Assembly: GCF_010548275.1 (NCBI RefSeq)
Contig: NZ_JAAGLT010000001.1
Span: forward strand, 744,001 to 808,000
Origin: Streptomyces sp. SID12488
GTDB lineage: Bacteria > Actinomycetota > Actinomycetes > Streptomycetales > Streptomycetaceae
Direction: 5' to 3'
DNA: 64,000 bases
Of the stretch, positions 27,018 to 35,727 are shown piece after piece (position 1 is the first letter of the stretch; the number at the start of each line of letters is the position of its first letter). The notes below the pieces were generated by a model that ran no database searches, had not been told where the DNA came from, and worked only from the letters and a program-made list of their open reading frames with translations. A program made the position numbers and the translations under genes.

Positions 27018-29326
27018 GACGTCGTCGTCACCACCGCCGCCTGCGGGCGGATCGGCAGGCGGTTCACCGGGCGGCCCGTGGCCGCGCGTACCGCCGAGGC
27101 GATGGCCGCCGGTGACGTCACCACCGGTACCGCGCTCGCCGCCTTCGCGCCGAAGGGTGCGACCACGTCCCGTTCCTCGACCAGTTTGACGATGTGGATG
27201 TCCGGGGCGTCCAGGGCGGTCGGGAGGGCGTAGCCGGTGAGGTCGGGGTGGCGGATCAGCCCGCGCGCGGAGCGCAGGTTCTCCGTGAGCGCGATGCCGA
27301 CGCCCTGGGTGACGCCCGCCTCGATACGGGCCGCCAGCTGCGCCGGGTTCAGGACCCGGCCGACGTCCTGGGCGAGCGCCATTTCCACCACCCGTACCGA
27401 GCCCAGCTCGATGTCGACGTCCACCACCGCGCGGATCGCGCAGAAGGCGAGGCCCACGAAGGCGTCGCCCTGGCCCGCCTCGTCCAGCGGTTCCGTGGGG
27501 TGGGGGCGGCACTGGGCCGTGGCCCAGAGTTCCTTGCCGTCCAGCGCCTCCGTCACCGTGGTCGACAGGACACCGTCGTACGAGGTGATCTTGCCGTCGG
27601 TGATCTGGAGCAGCTCCGTGGACATGCCGAACTTGTGCGCGAGGGGCTGGAGGAGCTGGGTGCGGACCATTTTCGCGGCCCGTTCCACCGCGCCGCCCGA
27701 CACCCAGGTGTGGCGGCCCCGCGCTCCCGGGCCGGCCGGGGGCTGGTCGGTGTCGACGGGGGCCACGTGGACCTCGTCGATGCCCAGCGTCTCCTGGACG
27801 ATCTGGCGAGCCAAGGTGGTGAAGCCCTGGCCTGTCTCCACGGCCGCGCACAGGACCGTGGCGATGCCGTCGTGGACCTTGACGGTGGCCGTCGAGACCT
27901 CGTCCGCGCCCTCGGCACCGAGCATGTGGACCATGCCCAGGCCGTAGCCGACGCCTCGGCGGACAGCGCCCGGTTCGCCCGCGCCCTCGGGGCCGCCCGG
28001 GAGCAGCCACTCGTCCTCGGGGGTGTCCTTGGGGAGCGGCGGGAGCGGGAAGTCCCGTACCGCCTGGAGGAGTTCGGCGACCGGGGCCGGGCAGGTGACG
28101 GACTGGCCGGTCGGGAGTACGTCTCCGGTGGCCATCGCGTTGCGCAGGCGCAGCTCCGCCGGATCGACGGCCAGCTTCTTCGCCAGCTTGTCCATCTGGG
28201 CCTCGTAGGCCGCGCAGACCTGCATCGCGCCCTCGCCGCGCACATGGCCGGAGGGGGGGTTGTTGGTGCGCACCGCCCAGCCCTCGATAAAGGCGTTGGG
28301 GACGACGTACGGGCCGCAGGCGAAGGAGACGGCCGCCGCGAGGGCCTCCCCCGAGGTGTCCGCGTACGCGCCCGCGTCGAGCAGGATCTGTGCCTCGACC
28401 TTCACCAGCTTGCCGTCGGTGTCCGCGTGGTGGCGGTAGCGCAGGAGGGTGGGGTGTCTGTGGACGTGGCCCAGGAAGGACTCCTCGCGGGTCGCCGTCA
28501 GCTTCACCGGGCAGCCCGTTTTCAGCGCAAGGAGGCCCAGCGGGAGCTGGAATCCCTGGTCCTCGCGGTCGGCGGTGGCGCCGGGGACTCCGGTGACGAC
28601 CACCTTGACCCGCTCCGGCTCCAGGCCGTAGCAGGCGGCGGCGGCGTCACGGTCCGCGTGGGGGTCAGTGGAGGCGAGGTACAGCTCCACGCCGCCGTCG
28701 GGGCGCGGTACCGCGAGGCCCGCCTCGGCACCGATGGGGGCGGGGTCCTGGCGGCCGATCCGGTAGAGGCCCTCCACGACGACCTCGCCGACCGCGTCCG
28801 GGTCGCCGTGGCGCAGCGGGATGTGCCGGATCAGGTTGCCGTCGGGGTGCAGCGGTTCGGCCTCGAAGGCCTGCTCGGGGTCGGTCACCGGTTCGAGTAC
28901 CTCGTACTCGACGATGACGGCCGCCGCCGCCATGCGCGCGGTGTCCGGGTGGTCGGCGGCGACGGCGGCGATGGGCTCCCCGTGGTGGCGTACGACCTCG
29001 GAGGCGAACATCGGGCGGTCGGCTCGGCCACGGCCGTGCAGTTCGACCCCGGGCACGTCCTCGTGCGTCACGACGGCCCGTACACCGGGCATCTCACGCG
29101 CGTGGGTGGTGTCGATGGAGACGATGCGGGCGTGCGGGTGCGGTGAGCGCAGTACGGCGGCCCACAGCAGGCCCTCGGCCCACAGGTCGGCCGCGTACGG
29201 GAACGTGCCCTCCGTCTTGGCGCGCGCGTCGGCGGTCGGCAGCGACACGCCGAGGCCGTGCGGGAGCGCCTCCGCGTCGGGGGCGGCTTCCGCGGCCGTG
29301 GTCGCGGTGGCGGCTTCGTTGCTCAC
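27014..29326 (-). CDS. Xanthine dehydrogenase family, molybdopterin-binding subunit
   Basis: This 770-aa large subunit of a molybdenum hydroxylase has the N-terminal hammerhead domain (SLPTADARAKTEGTFPYAAD, AAVLRSPHPHARIVSID) and the two molybdopterin-binding domains (NNPPSGHVRGEGAMQ, ETGQGFTTLARQIV, LAQDVGRVLNPAQLAARIEA). The C-terminal loop that normally carries the catalytic glutamate (GxGE) reads FGAKAASAVPVVTSP and has no Glu. The GTG start overlaps the stop of the [2Fe-2S] subunit gene. With the FAD and iron-sulfur subunits it forms one operon. The substrate is unknown. Confidence 0.87.
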   Translation of the reverse strand: MSNEAATATTAAEAAPDAEALPHGLGVSLPTADARAKTEGTFPYAADLWAEGLLWAAVLRSPHPHARIVSIDTTHAREMPGVRAVVTHEDVPGVELHGRGRADRPMFASEVVRHHGEPIAAVAADHPDTARMAAAAVIVEYEVLEPVTDPEQAFEAEPLHPDGNLIRHIPLRHGDPDAVGEVVVEGLYRIGRQDPAPIGAEAGLAVPRPDGGVELYLASTDPHADRDAAAACYGLEPERVKVVVTGVPGATADREDQGFQLPLGLLALKTGCPVKLTATREESFLGHVHRHPTLLRYRHHADTDGKLVKVEAQILLDAGAYADTSGEALAAAVSFACGPYVVPNAFIEGWAVRTNNPPSGHVRGEGAMQVCAAYEAQMDKLAKKLAVDPAELRLRNAMATGDVLPTGQSVTCPAPVAELLQAVRDFPLPPLPKDTPEDEWLLPGGPEGAGEPGAVRRGVGYGLGMVHMLGAEGADEVSTATVKVHDGIATVLCAAVETGQGFTTLARQIVQETLGIDEVHVAPVDTDQPPAGPGARGRHTWVSGGAVERAAKMVRTQLLQPLAHKFGMSTELLQITDGKITSYDGVLSTTVTEALDGKELWATAQCRPHPTEPLDEAGQGDAFVGLAFCAIRAVVDVDIELGSVRVVEMALAQDVGRVLNPAQLAARIEAGVTQGVGIALTENLRSARGLIRHPDLTGYALPTALDAPDIHIVKLVEERDVVAPFGAKAASAVPVVTSPAAIASAVRAATGRPVNRLPIRPQAAVVTTTS

Positions 29327-31047
29327 GTCTGGCCTCCGTCCTGGCCGTGAGTCTGGTCATACGCGTGCGAGTCGTGGTTCCGGGCCGGCTCGAAGCCCGG
29401 GGCGTCGAACGCGGACGGGTTGACCCCGCCCCCGCCCGGTCCGGCCTGGTGCGGGATACGTGCCTCGCCGTCCTCCGCCTCGGCGTCGGCGGCGTGCGCC
29501 TCGCGTTCGGCGACGACCTCGCGGACCGCCTCCAGGACGCCCCGGTAGCCGGAGCAGCGGCACAGGTTGCCGCACAGGGCCTGGCGCGTCTCCAACTGGG
29601 TCGGGGCGGGGTTGCCCTCCAGGAGGTCGTGCACGGTCATCGCCATCCCGGGGACGCAGAAACCGCACTGCACAGCCCCGCACTTGGCGAGCGCCCGCTG
29701 TACGTCCGAGGGCTGCCCGTCGGTGGCGAGGCCCTCCACGGTGCGCACCTCGCTGCCGGCGGCGGTGACCGCGGGCACGAGGCAGGATGCGACGAGCCGT
29801 CCGTCCACCTGCACGTTGCAGGCACCGCACTCGCCCTGGGAGCAGCCGTCCTTGGCACCGGCGAGGCCGAGGCGCTCGCGCAGTACGTAGAGCAGCGACT
29901 CGCCGATCCAGGCGTCGGGGACGGGCCGGTCGGAGCCGTTGACCCGCAGCACGTACGAGGCGAGGGGGTGTTCCTCGCCGGGCAGTCCGGGGGCGTCGTC
30001 GGCCGGATCCGCCGCGTCCTGCTCTGCGGCGGGCTCCTCAGCGGTCGCTGTGGCACCGGATGCCTCGCCGCCCGCGTCCGACTCGCCCTCCACGGGCTCC
30101 TCAGTGGCCTCCGGTGAGGTCTCCGACCCGGGAGCAGGGCCGGTCTCCGTGGCGGCCTCTGCGGGGCCGTCAGGGCCCTCGTCGGGGTCGGGGGCGATTA
30201 CGGCCGGGGCTTGATCCTCGTCGGGGACCGTGCGACTGGCTTCGGTGACGGTGTGGCCGGTGGCGTCGGCCTGGTGACCGATCCCGTCGGCCGTGCGACC
30301 GGCGCCACCCGTTTCGTGCGCTGTTTCGGGCGCGAACATCGTCCCCGCGCCGTTCGTCCGGTCGGACTCCGGCGCCGGGGCGGGTCCGGACGCCCACGGC
30401 TGCGTCGGCGTGTCCGTCGCCCAGGGCGCGGACGCGCCGCCGGGGAGCGTGGCGGGCGGCGTGCCGCCCCACTGCTCGACCAGCGCCGAGGTGCTGAACT
30501 CGCCCGATTCGTCCGGGAGGTCACCACCGGCGACGGGGATCCGCCACTCCCCGGTCACCTCGCGGCCCGCGGTTCCGGGCGCGGCGGTGTCCGGCGCACC
30601 GGTTCCCTGGTCGAAGGCCCACTGCCCCGTGGAGCTCTGGTCGTAGCTGAACCCGTCGTGCCGCTGCGCCTCCTGGGGCACGGCGTTCGGGTCCGGCCAC
30701 TGGGCGCCGCCGGGGGGCGTGGGCGGCGTCCCCCACGCGTCCGGCGCTCCCGGAGCGCCCGGGGAACCGTCCTCGGCACCCGGCACTGCCGCTATCTGCG
30801 GGGGCACGTACCCATGGCCGGGTGCGGCCAGCGGGCTGTCCACGGAGGCCAGGAACGCGTCGATGCCCCCCTCGGGGAGCTTCACGAAGGCAGTGGCACC
30901 GTCGTCGTAGTCACCCTGGGGCAGCGGGTCCCAGCGGCCCCCGCCACGGGGCGCGCCCTCTGCGCTCTGGTCCCCGTGCTGCAGCTCCCCCTGCCGGCTC
31001 TCGCGCCGGTCGCCGTACTGGTCGTCGCCGTACTGGTCGTCGGTCAC
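29323..31047 (-). CDS. [2Fe-2S] subunit of the molybdenum hydroxylase with long N-terminal extension
   Basis: This is a 574-aa protein. The last 200 residues form a standard two-cluster subunit: plant-type cluster CSQGECGAC with a later Cys, and the second cluster CGFCVPG with CGNLCRCSG. The first 370 residues are low-complexity (Gly/Pro/Ala/Glu/Thr-rich, for example GDDQYGDRRESRQGELQ), which such subunits usually lack; a normal one is about 160-200 aa. The GTG at 31047 overlaps the upstream FAD-subunit stop, which supports this long start. The extension is probably disordered and its role is unknown. Confidence 0.85.
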   Translation of the reverse strand: MTDDQYGDDQYGDRRESRQGELQHGDQSAEGAPRGGGRWDPLPQGDYDDGATAFVKLPEGGIDAFLASVDSPLAAPGHGYVPPQIAAVPGAEDGSPGAPGAPDAWGTPPTPPGGAQWPDPNAVPQEAQRHDGFSYDQSSTGQWAFDQGTGAPDTAAPGTAGREVTGEWRIPVAGGDLPDESGEFSTSALVEQWGGTPPATLPGGASAPWATDTPTQPWASGPAPAPESDRTNGAGTMFAPETAHETGGAGRTADGIGHQADATGHTVTEASRTVPDEDQAPAVIAPDPDEGPDGPAEAATETGPAPGSETSPEATEEPVEGESDAGGEASGATATAEEPAAEQDAADPADDAPGLPGEEHPLASYVLRVNGSDRPVPDAWIGESLLYVLRERLGLAGAKDGCSQGECGACNVQVDGRLVASCLVPAVTAAGSEVRTVEGLATDGQPSDVQRALAKCGAVQCGFCVPGMAMTVHDLLEGNPAPTQLETRQALCGNLCRCSGYRGVLEAVREVVAEREAHAADAEAEDGEARIPHQAGPGGGGVNPSAFDAPGFEPARNHDSHAYDQTHGQDGGQT

Positions 31048-31937
31048 GACAGTGCCCTCCCCAGTGCTCGCCGGGCCAGCGCGGCGACAGTGCGCCGCAG
31101 GTGCAGTACCGCGGGCGGAAGCGGTGGTACGGAGCCGTCCTCGGCCGGAGCCGGGTCGGGGATGCAGGCCGCGGCGACGTACTCGCCGAAGGCACCCAGT
31201 GCCTCCGGGACGATCGTGCGGTTGTTGTCCCAGTCGATGAGCCGGGCGACCCACTGCTCGGCGTCCAGGGGGCGCAGCGGCATCGGCGCTATGGCGCCGA
31301 CGGCGCACCTGACTCCACGCCGGGCGGGGTCGAGGACGAGCGCGACGGACGCGAGGGCGCGCCCGGGGCCGGTCCGTCCGGTGGCCTTCAGGAAGACCTG
31401 GGGCGCGTGCAGCAGGGGCACGCGCACGAAGCCGATGAGTTCACCGGCCCGCAACAGTTCCACGCCGGCCAGCAGGTGCGACACCGGGATCTCACGGCGG
31501 GCGCCACCGGGGCCCGCGATGATCAGCGTCGCCTCCAGGGCGGCCAGCACGGGCAGTGCGTCCCCCGTGGGGGCGGCCGTGGCGATGTTGCCGCCCAGCG
31601 TGCCCGCGTTGCGGATCTGCGGCGGGCCCGCGGCACGCGCGGAGGCGGCCAGGGCCGGGATCAGGGCGGCGAAGTCGGGGCGGCCCATCCGCGCGTGGGT
31701 GAGGCCGGCGCCGAGCAGGGCGTGGCCGTCCTGGTACTGCCAGCCGCGGATCTCGCTGATCCGGCCGAGGCCGACGAGCGCGGCGGGTCTGAGCTGCCCG
31801 GAGTTGACGGTGACCATGAGGTCGGTGCCGCCCGCCACGGGGACGGCCGCCGGCATGGCTGCGAGCGCCGCGACCGCCTCGTCCAGCGAGGCGGGCAGCG
31901 TCACGGCCTGCGCCGCCTGCGGTGCTTGCGTGGTCAA
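31044..31937 (-). CDS. FAD-binding subunit of the molybdenum hydroxylase
   Basis: This 297-aa protein has the FAD-binding fold of CoxM/XdhB-type medium subunits: VAGGTDLMVTVNSGQLRPAA, the R-N-x-G-T segment IRNAGTLGGNIATAAPTGDALP, and the C-terminal CO-dehydrogenase flavoprotein domain. I chose the TTG at 31937 because GAAGGGG lies 8 nt upstream and the residues before it show no family similarity. It is the first gene of the operon and passes electrons between the iron-sulfur clusters and FAD. Confidence 0.83.
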   Translation of the reverse strand: MTTQAPQAAQAVTLPASLDEAVAALAAMPAAVPVAGGTDLMVTVNSGQLRPAALVGLGRISEIRGWQYQDGHALLGAGLTHARMGRPDFAALIPALAASARAAGPPQIRNAGTLGGNIATAAPTGDALPVLAALEATLIIAGPGGARREIPVSHLLAGVELLRAGELIGFVRVPLLHAPQVFLKATGRTGPGRALASVALVLDPARRGVRCAVGAIAPMPLRPLDAEQWVARLIDWDNNRTIVPEALGAFGEYVAAACIPDPAPAEDGSVPPLPPAVLHLRRTVAALARRALGRALS

Positions 31938-32110
31938 ACCGGCTGCCCCTTCCCGCTGCCCCACCTGGTCCCACCTGTGTTTGCCGTACGGTACGTGCTG
32001 ACAGGGCGGACGTGGCAACTCTGGCACATTCTCGCGAGACCCGAACGCAGGGGTCCGCTAGGAGGCATTCGCCCGCCTCGTCCGCGAGATGGTCCGTTTT
32101 CGTACGACAT

Positions 32111-32142
32111 CACCGATCGGTTCGGATTGGAACTGATCGGTG
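32111..32142. promoter_or_regulatory. Long inverted repeat upstream of the molybdenum hydroxylase operon
   Basis: CACCGATCGGTTC (32111-32123) and GAACTGATCGGTG (32130-32142) match at 12 of 13 positions around a 6-nt centre, about 175-205 nt before the TTG start. No U-tract follows, so an operator is more likely than a terminator. No regulator gene is adjacent. Confidence 0.45.
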
Positions 32143-32193
32143 AGCGTTGGGGGCGTTTTCATCTGTGAAGCCCTACGAAGCCTCCACGGGGCC

Positions 32194-33840
32194 TCACACG
32201 TTCGGGGGCGCTCCCTCGATCGGACGTCCGAGGACCCCTGGCCGCTGCTGCCACGGATGCGGCCCGGCGGGCGGCCGGTAGCCGACGCCGAGGGCGTCAA
32301 GTCGCCCGTAATGGGCGGTCATCCGGCGTTCGAAGTCGGCGAAGTCCCGTTCGGCGGGCGCGGGCAGGGCACTCCAGGCGACCTCGGCGAAGGCGACCAG
32401 TCGCGGGAATGCCTGGTAGTCCACGCGCCCGGCGTCCTCCATCACCTCGGTCCACAGGTTGGCCTGCGTGCCCAGGACGTGCCGCGCCTCCTCGGGGCCC
32501 AACTCCGCTGGAACCGGCTCGAAGCGGAAGACATCCTCAAGTGTGCGGACGTACCCGATGGGGACGGGTTCGTCGGCGCCCCCGTGCTGACGGTGATCCA
32601 GGTACACCTGCTCCTGAGGGCACATGACGACGTCGTGACCCGCGCGCGCGGCCGTGATGCCGCCCGCGTAACCGCGCCAGGAGGAGACGGCGGCGCCCGG
32701 TGCGAGGCCGCCTTCCAGGATCTCGTCCCAGCCGATGAGCCGCCGCCCGCGCGCGGTGAGCCACTTGTCGAAGTGCCCTACGAACCAGGACTGGAGCCCG
32801 TCCTCGTCGCCGACCCCGAGTTCCCCGATGCGGGCCTGCGCGGTGGGCGACTCCCGCCACTGCTCCTTCGCGCACTCGTCGCCGCCGATGTGAATGAACT
32901 CCGCCGGGAACAGGTCGAGGACTTCCTCGAAGACGCCTTCGTAGAAGCGCAGGGTGTTGTCAGTGGGGGCGAGTACGTTGTGGCTGATCCCCCAGTTGTC
33001 CCAGACGGAGAGGGAGGTGGTGTCGATGACGTCCGTGTTGCCGAGTTCCGGATACGCGGCGATGGCGGCCTGCGAGTGCCCCGGTACGTCGATTTCGGGG
33101 ACCACGCTGATATGCCGCTCGGCGGCGTAGGCGACGATCTCGCGGATGTCGTCCTGGGTGTAGAAGCCTCCGTGCGGCTTCTCCTCCCACAGCGGTGAGG
33201 CCCCGTGGCCGAATTTGGTACGGGCCCGCCAGGAGCCGATCTCCGTCAGCTTCGGGTAGCGCTTGATCTCGACGCGCCAGCCCTGGTCGTCCGTCAGATG
33301 GAAGTGGAAGACGTTGAGTTTGTGCGCCGCCATCAGGTCCAGGTAGCGCAGGACGCCTTCCTTGGGCGTGAAGTGCCGGGACACGTCAAGCATCAGGCCG
33401 CGCCAGCGGAACCGGGGGGTGTCCTCGACGAAGGTGCCGGGGACGAGCCACTGCCGGCCGGGGGTGACAGGGGCACGCCGGAAGGCATCGGGGCCGAGCA
33501 GTTGACGGAGCGTCTGCGCGCCCCAGAACACACCGGCCGGCCCGCCGCCGTGGATGGCGACGGCGTCCCCGTCGGCGTACAGCTTGTAGCCCTCAGGGCC
33601 CAGGTGACCTGCGTCCTCGGGCAGTACCCGCAGCCGGACGGTCTCGCCCGCGGCCCCCGCTCCGGGCGGCAGCGCGAGGCCCGTCGCGGCCCCCAGGACA
33701 CCGCGCAGCCAGCGCGCCGTCGCCTCGGTACCGGGCCCGGCGTCGATCACCGTGGTCTCGTCGAGCACGAAGCCGCCCGCGTTGCCGACGCTCCGCAGGG
33801 GCGCCGGAATCAGTCCGGTCACATCAGTCACATCAGCCAC
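32194..33840 (-). CDS. Beta-N-acetylhexosaminidase (GH20)
   Basis: This 548-aa glycoside hydrolase releases terminal N-acetylglucosamine from chito-oligomers. An N-terminal GH20b domain (residues 1-145) precedes the catalytic barrel, which starts at FRWRGLMLDVSRHF. The catalytic pair Asp321-Glu322 lies in FIHIGGDECAKEQW, and other substrate-site segments are NVFHFHLTDDQGW and VPEIDVPGHSQAA. There is no signal peptide, so it should be cytoplasmic and act on imported oligomers. The GTG at 33840 follows AAGGA at 5 nt and lies 2 nt beyond the permease stop, so it is coupled to the importer operon. Confidence 0.93.
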   Translation of the reverse strand: MADVTDVTGLIPAPLRSVGNAGGFVLDETTVIDAGPGTEATARWLRGVLGAATGLALPPGAGAAGETVRLRVLPEDAGHLGPEGYKLYADGDAVAIHGGGPAGVFWGAQTLRQLLGPDAFRRAPVTPGRQWLVPGTFVEDTPRFRWRGLMLDVSRHFTPKEGVLRYLDLMAAHKLNVFHFHLTDDQGWRVEIKRYPKLTEIGSWRARTKFGHGASPLWEEKPHGGFYTQDDIREIVAYAAERHISVVPEIDVPGHSQAAIAAYPELGNTDVIDTTSLSVWDNWGISHNVLAPTDNTLRFYEGVFEEVLDLFPAEFIHIGGDECAKEQWRESPTAQARIGELGVGDEDGLQSWFVGHFDKWLTARGRRLIGWDEILEGGLAPGAAVSSWRGYAGGITAARAGHDVVMCPQEQVYLDHRQHGGADEPVPIGYVRTLEDVFRFEPVPAELGPEEARHVLGTQANLWTEVMEDAGRVDYQAFPRLVAFAEVAWSALPAPAERDFADFERRMTAHYGRLDALGVGYRPPAGPHPWQQRPGVLGRPIEGAPPNV

Positions 33841-33841
33841 G

Positions 33842-34741
33842 TCAGTCCTTAACCGCTCCACCGAGCCCCGACACCAGTCGGCGCTGCACGAGTACGAAGA
33901 ACACCAGCACCGGAATGGTCATCACCGTGGAGGCGGCCATCACGCCGCCCCAGTCCGGGTCGTCGGGTTTGTAGAAGACCAGCAGGGCCATCGGCAGCGT
34001 CGACTGGGAGGTGTCACTGATGATGAACGACTTGGCGAACAGGAAGTCGTTCCAGGCCGAGACGAAGGAGAACACGCTGGTGGCCACCAACCCCGGGAAG
34101 ACCAGCGGGAAAAGGATCTGCCACAGGAATCGCGACCGGCTCGCCCCGTCGATGTACGCGGCCTCCTCCAGCGCCTCGGGAACCGCCTTCACAAAACCCC
34201 GCAGCATCCAGATCGCGAACGGCAGCGAGAAAGCGATGTGCGGCAGGATCAGCGCGCCCAGCGTGTTCAGCTGCCCGAAGTCCCGCATGAGGAAGAACAG
34301 CGGGATCGTGAGCGCCTCCACGGGCACCATCTGGGCCACCAGGAACATGATCAGCAGGGTGGTCCGGAAACGGAACCGGAATCGGGTCACCGCGGTCGCC
34401 GCGAGGAAAGCGATCAGCGCCGAGACGACGACCACGGAGCAGGCGACCACAAGGCTGTTGAGAAAGTACCGGCCGAATTCCTGCTGCCCGAAGACCCGCC
34501 GGAAGGAGTCCAGGGAGGGGTCCAGTGTCCAGGGGCGCGGCTCGGTCGACTCGATCTCCCCGGCCGGTTTGAAGGCGCTGAGCACCATCCAGTAGAGGGG
34601 GAAGGCGACGACGGCCGCGATCAGCAGCGCCGACCCCTCGGCGGCCAGCCGCCAGGGCCGCCGTACGAATCGGTGAACACCTCGGGCGCGTTGGACACGT
34701 TGGACAGGTCGAACACGTTGGACAACGTTGCCGGACATCAC
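33842..34741 (-). CDS. Sugar ABC transporter permease (MalG type)
   Basis: This 299-aa inner-membrane subunit has six predicted helices, the first at LIAAVVAFPLYWMVLSAF. The EAA loop that contacts the ATPase is EALEEAAYIDGASRSRFLWQ. It overlaps the upstream permease stop by ATGA. No ATPase is encoded here, as is usual for Streptomyces sugar importers, which share a common MsiK-type ATPase. With the linked hexosaminidase, the substrate is probably an N-acetylglucosamine oligomer. Confidence 0.88.
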   Translation of the reverse strand: MMSGNVVQRVRPVQRVQRARGVHRFVRRPWRLAAEGSALLIAAVVAFPLYWMVLSAFKPAGEIESTEPRPWTLDPSLDSFRRVFGQQEFGRYFLNSLVVACSVVVVSALIAFLAATAVTRFRFRFRTTLLIMFLVAQMVPVEALTIPLFFLMRDFGQLNTLGALILPHIAFSLPFAIWMLRGFVKAVPEALEEAAYIDGASRSRFLWQILFPLVFPGLVATSVFSFVSAWNDFLFAKSFIISDTSQSTLPMALLVFYKPDDPDWGGVMAASTVMTIPVLVFFVLVQRRLVSGLGGAVKD

Positions 34742-35727
34742 AGCTCCTCCCCCTGCCGGCGCAGCAGCCGCAGGTACACGAGGGTCACGGCGAGCAGGAT
34801 CAGCAGCATCACGATCCCGATCGCCGAGCCGAGGCTGTACTGGGAGGAGGCGAAGGCCTGTTGGTAGGCGTAGACGTTGAGGGTGAGGTTCTGGCCGGCG
34901 ATGCCGCCTCCGTTCGTCATCACGTAGATCTGGGTGAAGACCTTGAAGTCCCAGATGACCGACTGGATGGTGACGACCACCAGGATCGGGCGGAGCATCG
35001 GCGCCAGCACCGAGCGCCAGACGCGCAGTTGGGACGCGCCGTCCAGGGCCGCCGCCTCCAGCACCTCACCCGGTACGGCGCGGATGCCCGCGTACACCGT
35101 GACCATCACGAACGGGAAGGAGCACCACACCACTTCGAGCAGCACCAGGAAGAAAGCGCTCAGGCGTCCGTACGTCCATGAGTGGTCGCCGAGGCCCAGC
35201 ATCCGGTTGACCGGGCCGAAGTCGGGGTCGAAGAGCAGCAGCCACACCGTGGAGCCGGTGACCGCGGGGGTCGCCCACGCGCCGAGCGCCGCCAGCATCA
35301 ACGCGAGGCGGGGCAGGGCACGGACACGAGTCAGCAGGACGGCGAGGGCGCAGCCGACGGAGAGCGTGGAGACCACGCAGGCCGCCGCGAAGACGACCGT
35401 CGCCAGCAGCACCCGCCAGAACTGGGGGTCGGAGAAGATCTCCCGATAGTTGCCGAACCCCTCGAAGGTGGCCGGCTCACCACCGCTGACCTGAGCCTGG
35501 GTGTAGTGGAAGAACGAGATCAGCCCGAGCTGATAGATGGGGTAAAGGAGCACCCCCCCAAGGACGACAAGGGCAGGGGCGAGATAGAGCCAAGGGGCAC
35601 CCTGATAGGGGCGCGGGGCTGTTCTGGATTTGCGGCTACCGCCACGTGGGCGCGACAAGCCACGACCCACCCGCACCCGCCGACGCTCGTCAACCCCCGA
35701 GCTGCTGGGCGGTGTCACCTGCGTCAC
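34738..35727 (-). CDS. Sugar ABC transporter permease (MalF/UgpA type)
   Basis: This protein of about 329 residues has an N-terminal Arg-rich tail and six predicted membrane helices beginning WLYLAPALVVLGGVLLYPIY. The EAA loop is EVLEAAALDGASQLRVWRS. The GTG at 35727 overlaps the stop of the binding-protein gene; the GTG at 35718, with GGGG 8 nt upstream, is an alternative. The first 35 residues (GLSRPRGGSRKSRTAPRPYQ) are encoded by a copy of the dispersed intergenic repeat, so the N-terminus may be an accidental extension. It is the partner of the MalG-type permease. Confidence 0.86.
   Translation of the reverse strand: MTQVTPPSSSGVDERRRVRVGRGLSRPRGGSRKSRTAPRPYQGAPWLYLAPALVVLGGVLLYPIYQLGLISFFHYTQAQVSGGEPATFEGFGNYREIFSDPQFWRVLLATVVFAAACVVSTLSVGCALAVLLTRVRALPRLALMLAALGAWATPAVTGSTVWLLLFDPDFGPVNRMLGLGDHSWTYGRLSAFFLVLLEVVWCSFPFVMVTVYAGIRAVPGEVLEAAALDGASQLRVWRSVLAPMLRPILVVVTIQSVIWDFKVFTQIYVMTNGGGIAGQNLTLNVYAYQQAFASSQYSLGSAIGIVMLLILLAVTLVYLRLLRRQGEEL
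35604..35674. repeat. Streptomyces dispersed repeat, copy 2, inside the permease gene
   Basis: AGGGGCGCGGGGCTGT and GCGCGACAAGCC are shared with the copy at 18775-18847. On the minus strand it is read as coding sequence for the N-terminus of the MalF-type permease. Confidence 0.7.

Noticed and set aside
27194..29146. 650-residue plus-strand frame opposite the molybdenum hydroxylase large subunit
   Set aside because: Val/Arg/Gly-rich antisense shadow; the opposite strand has clear hydroxylase motifs.
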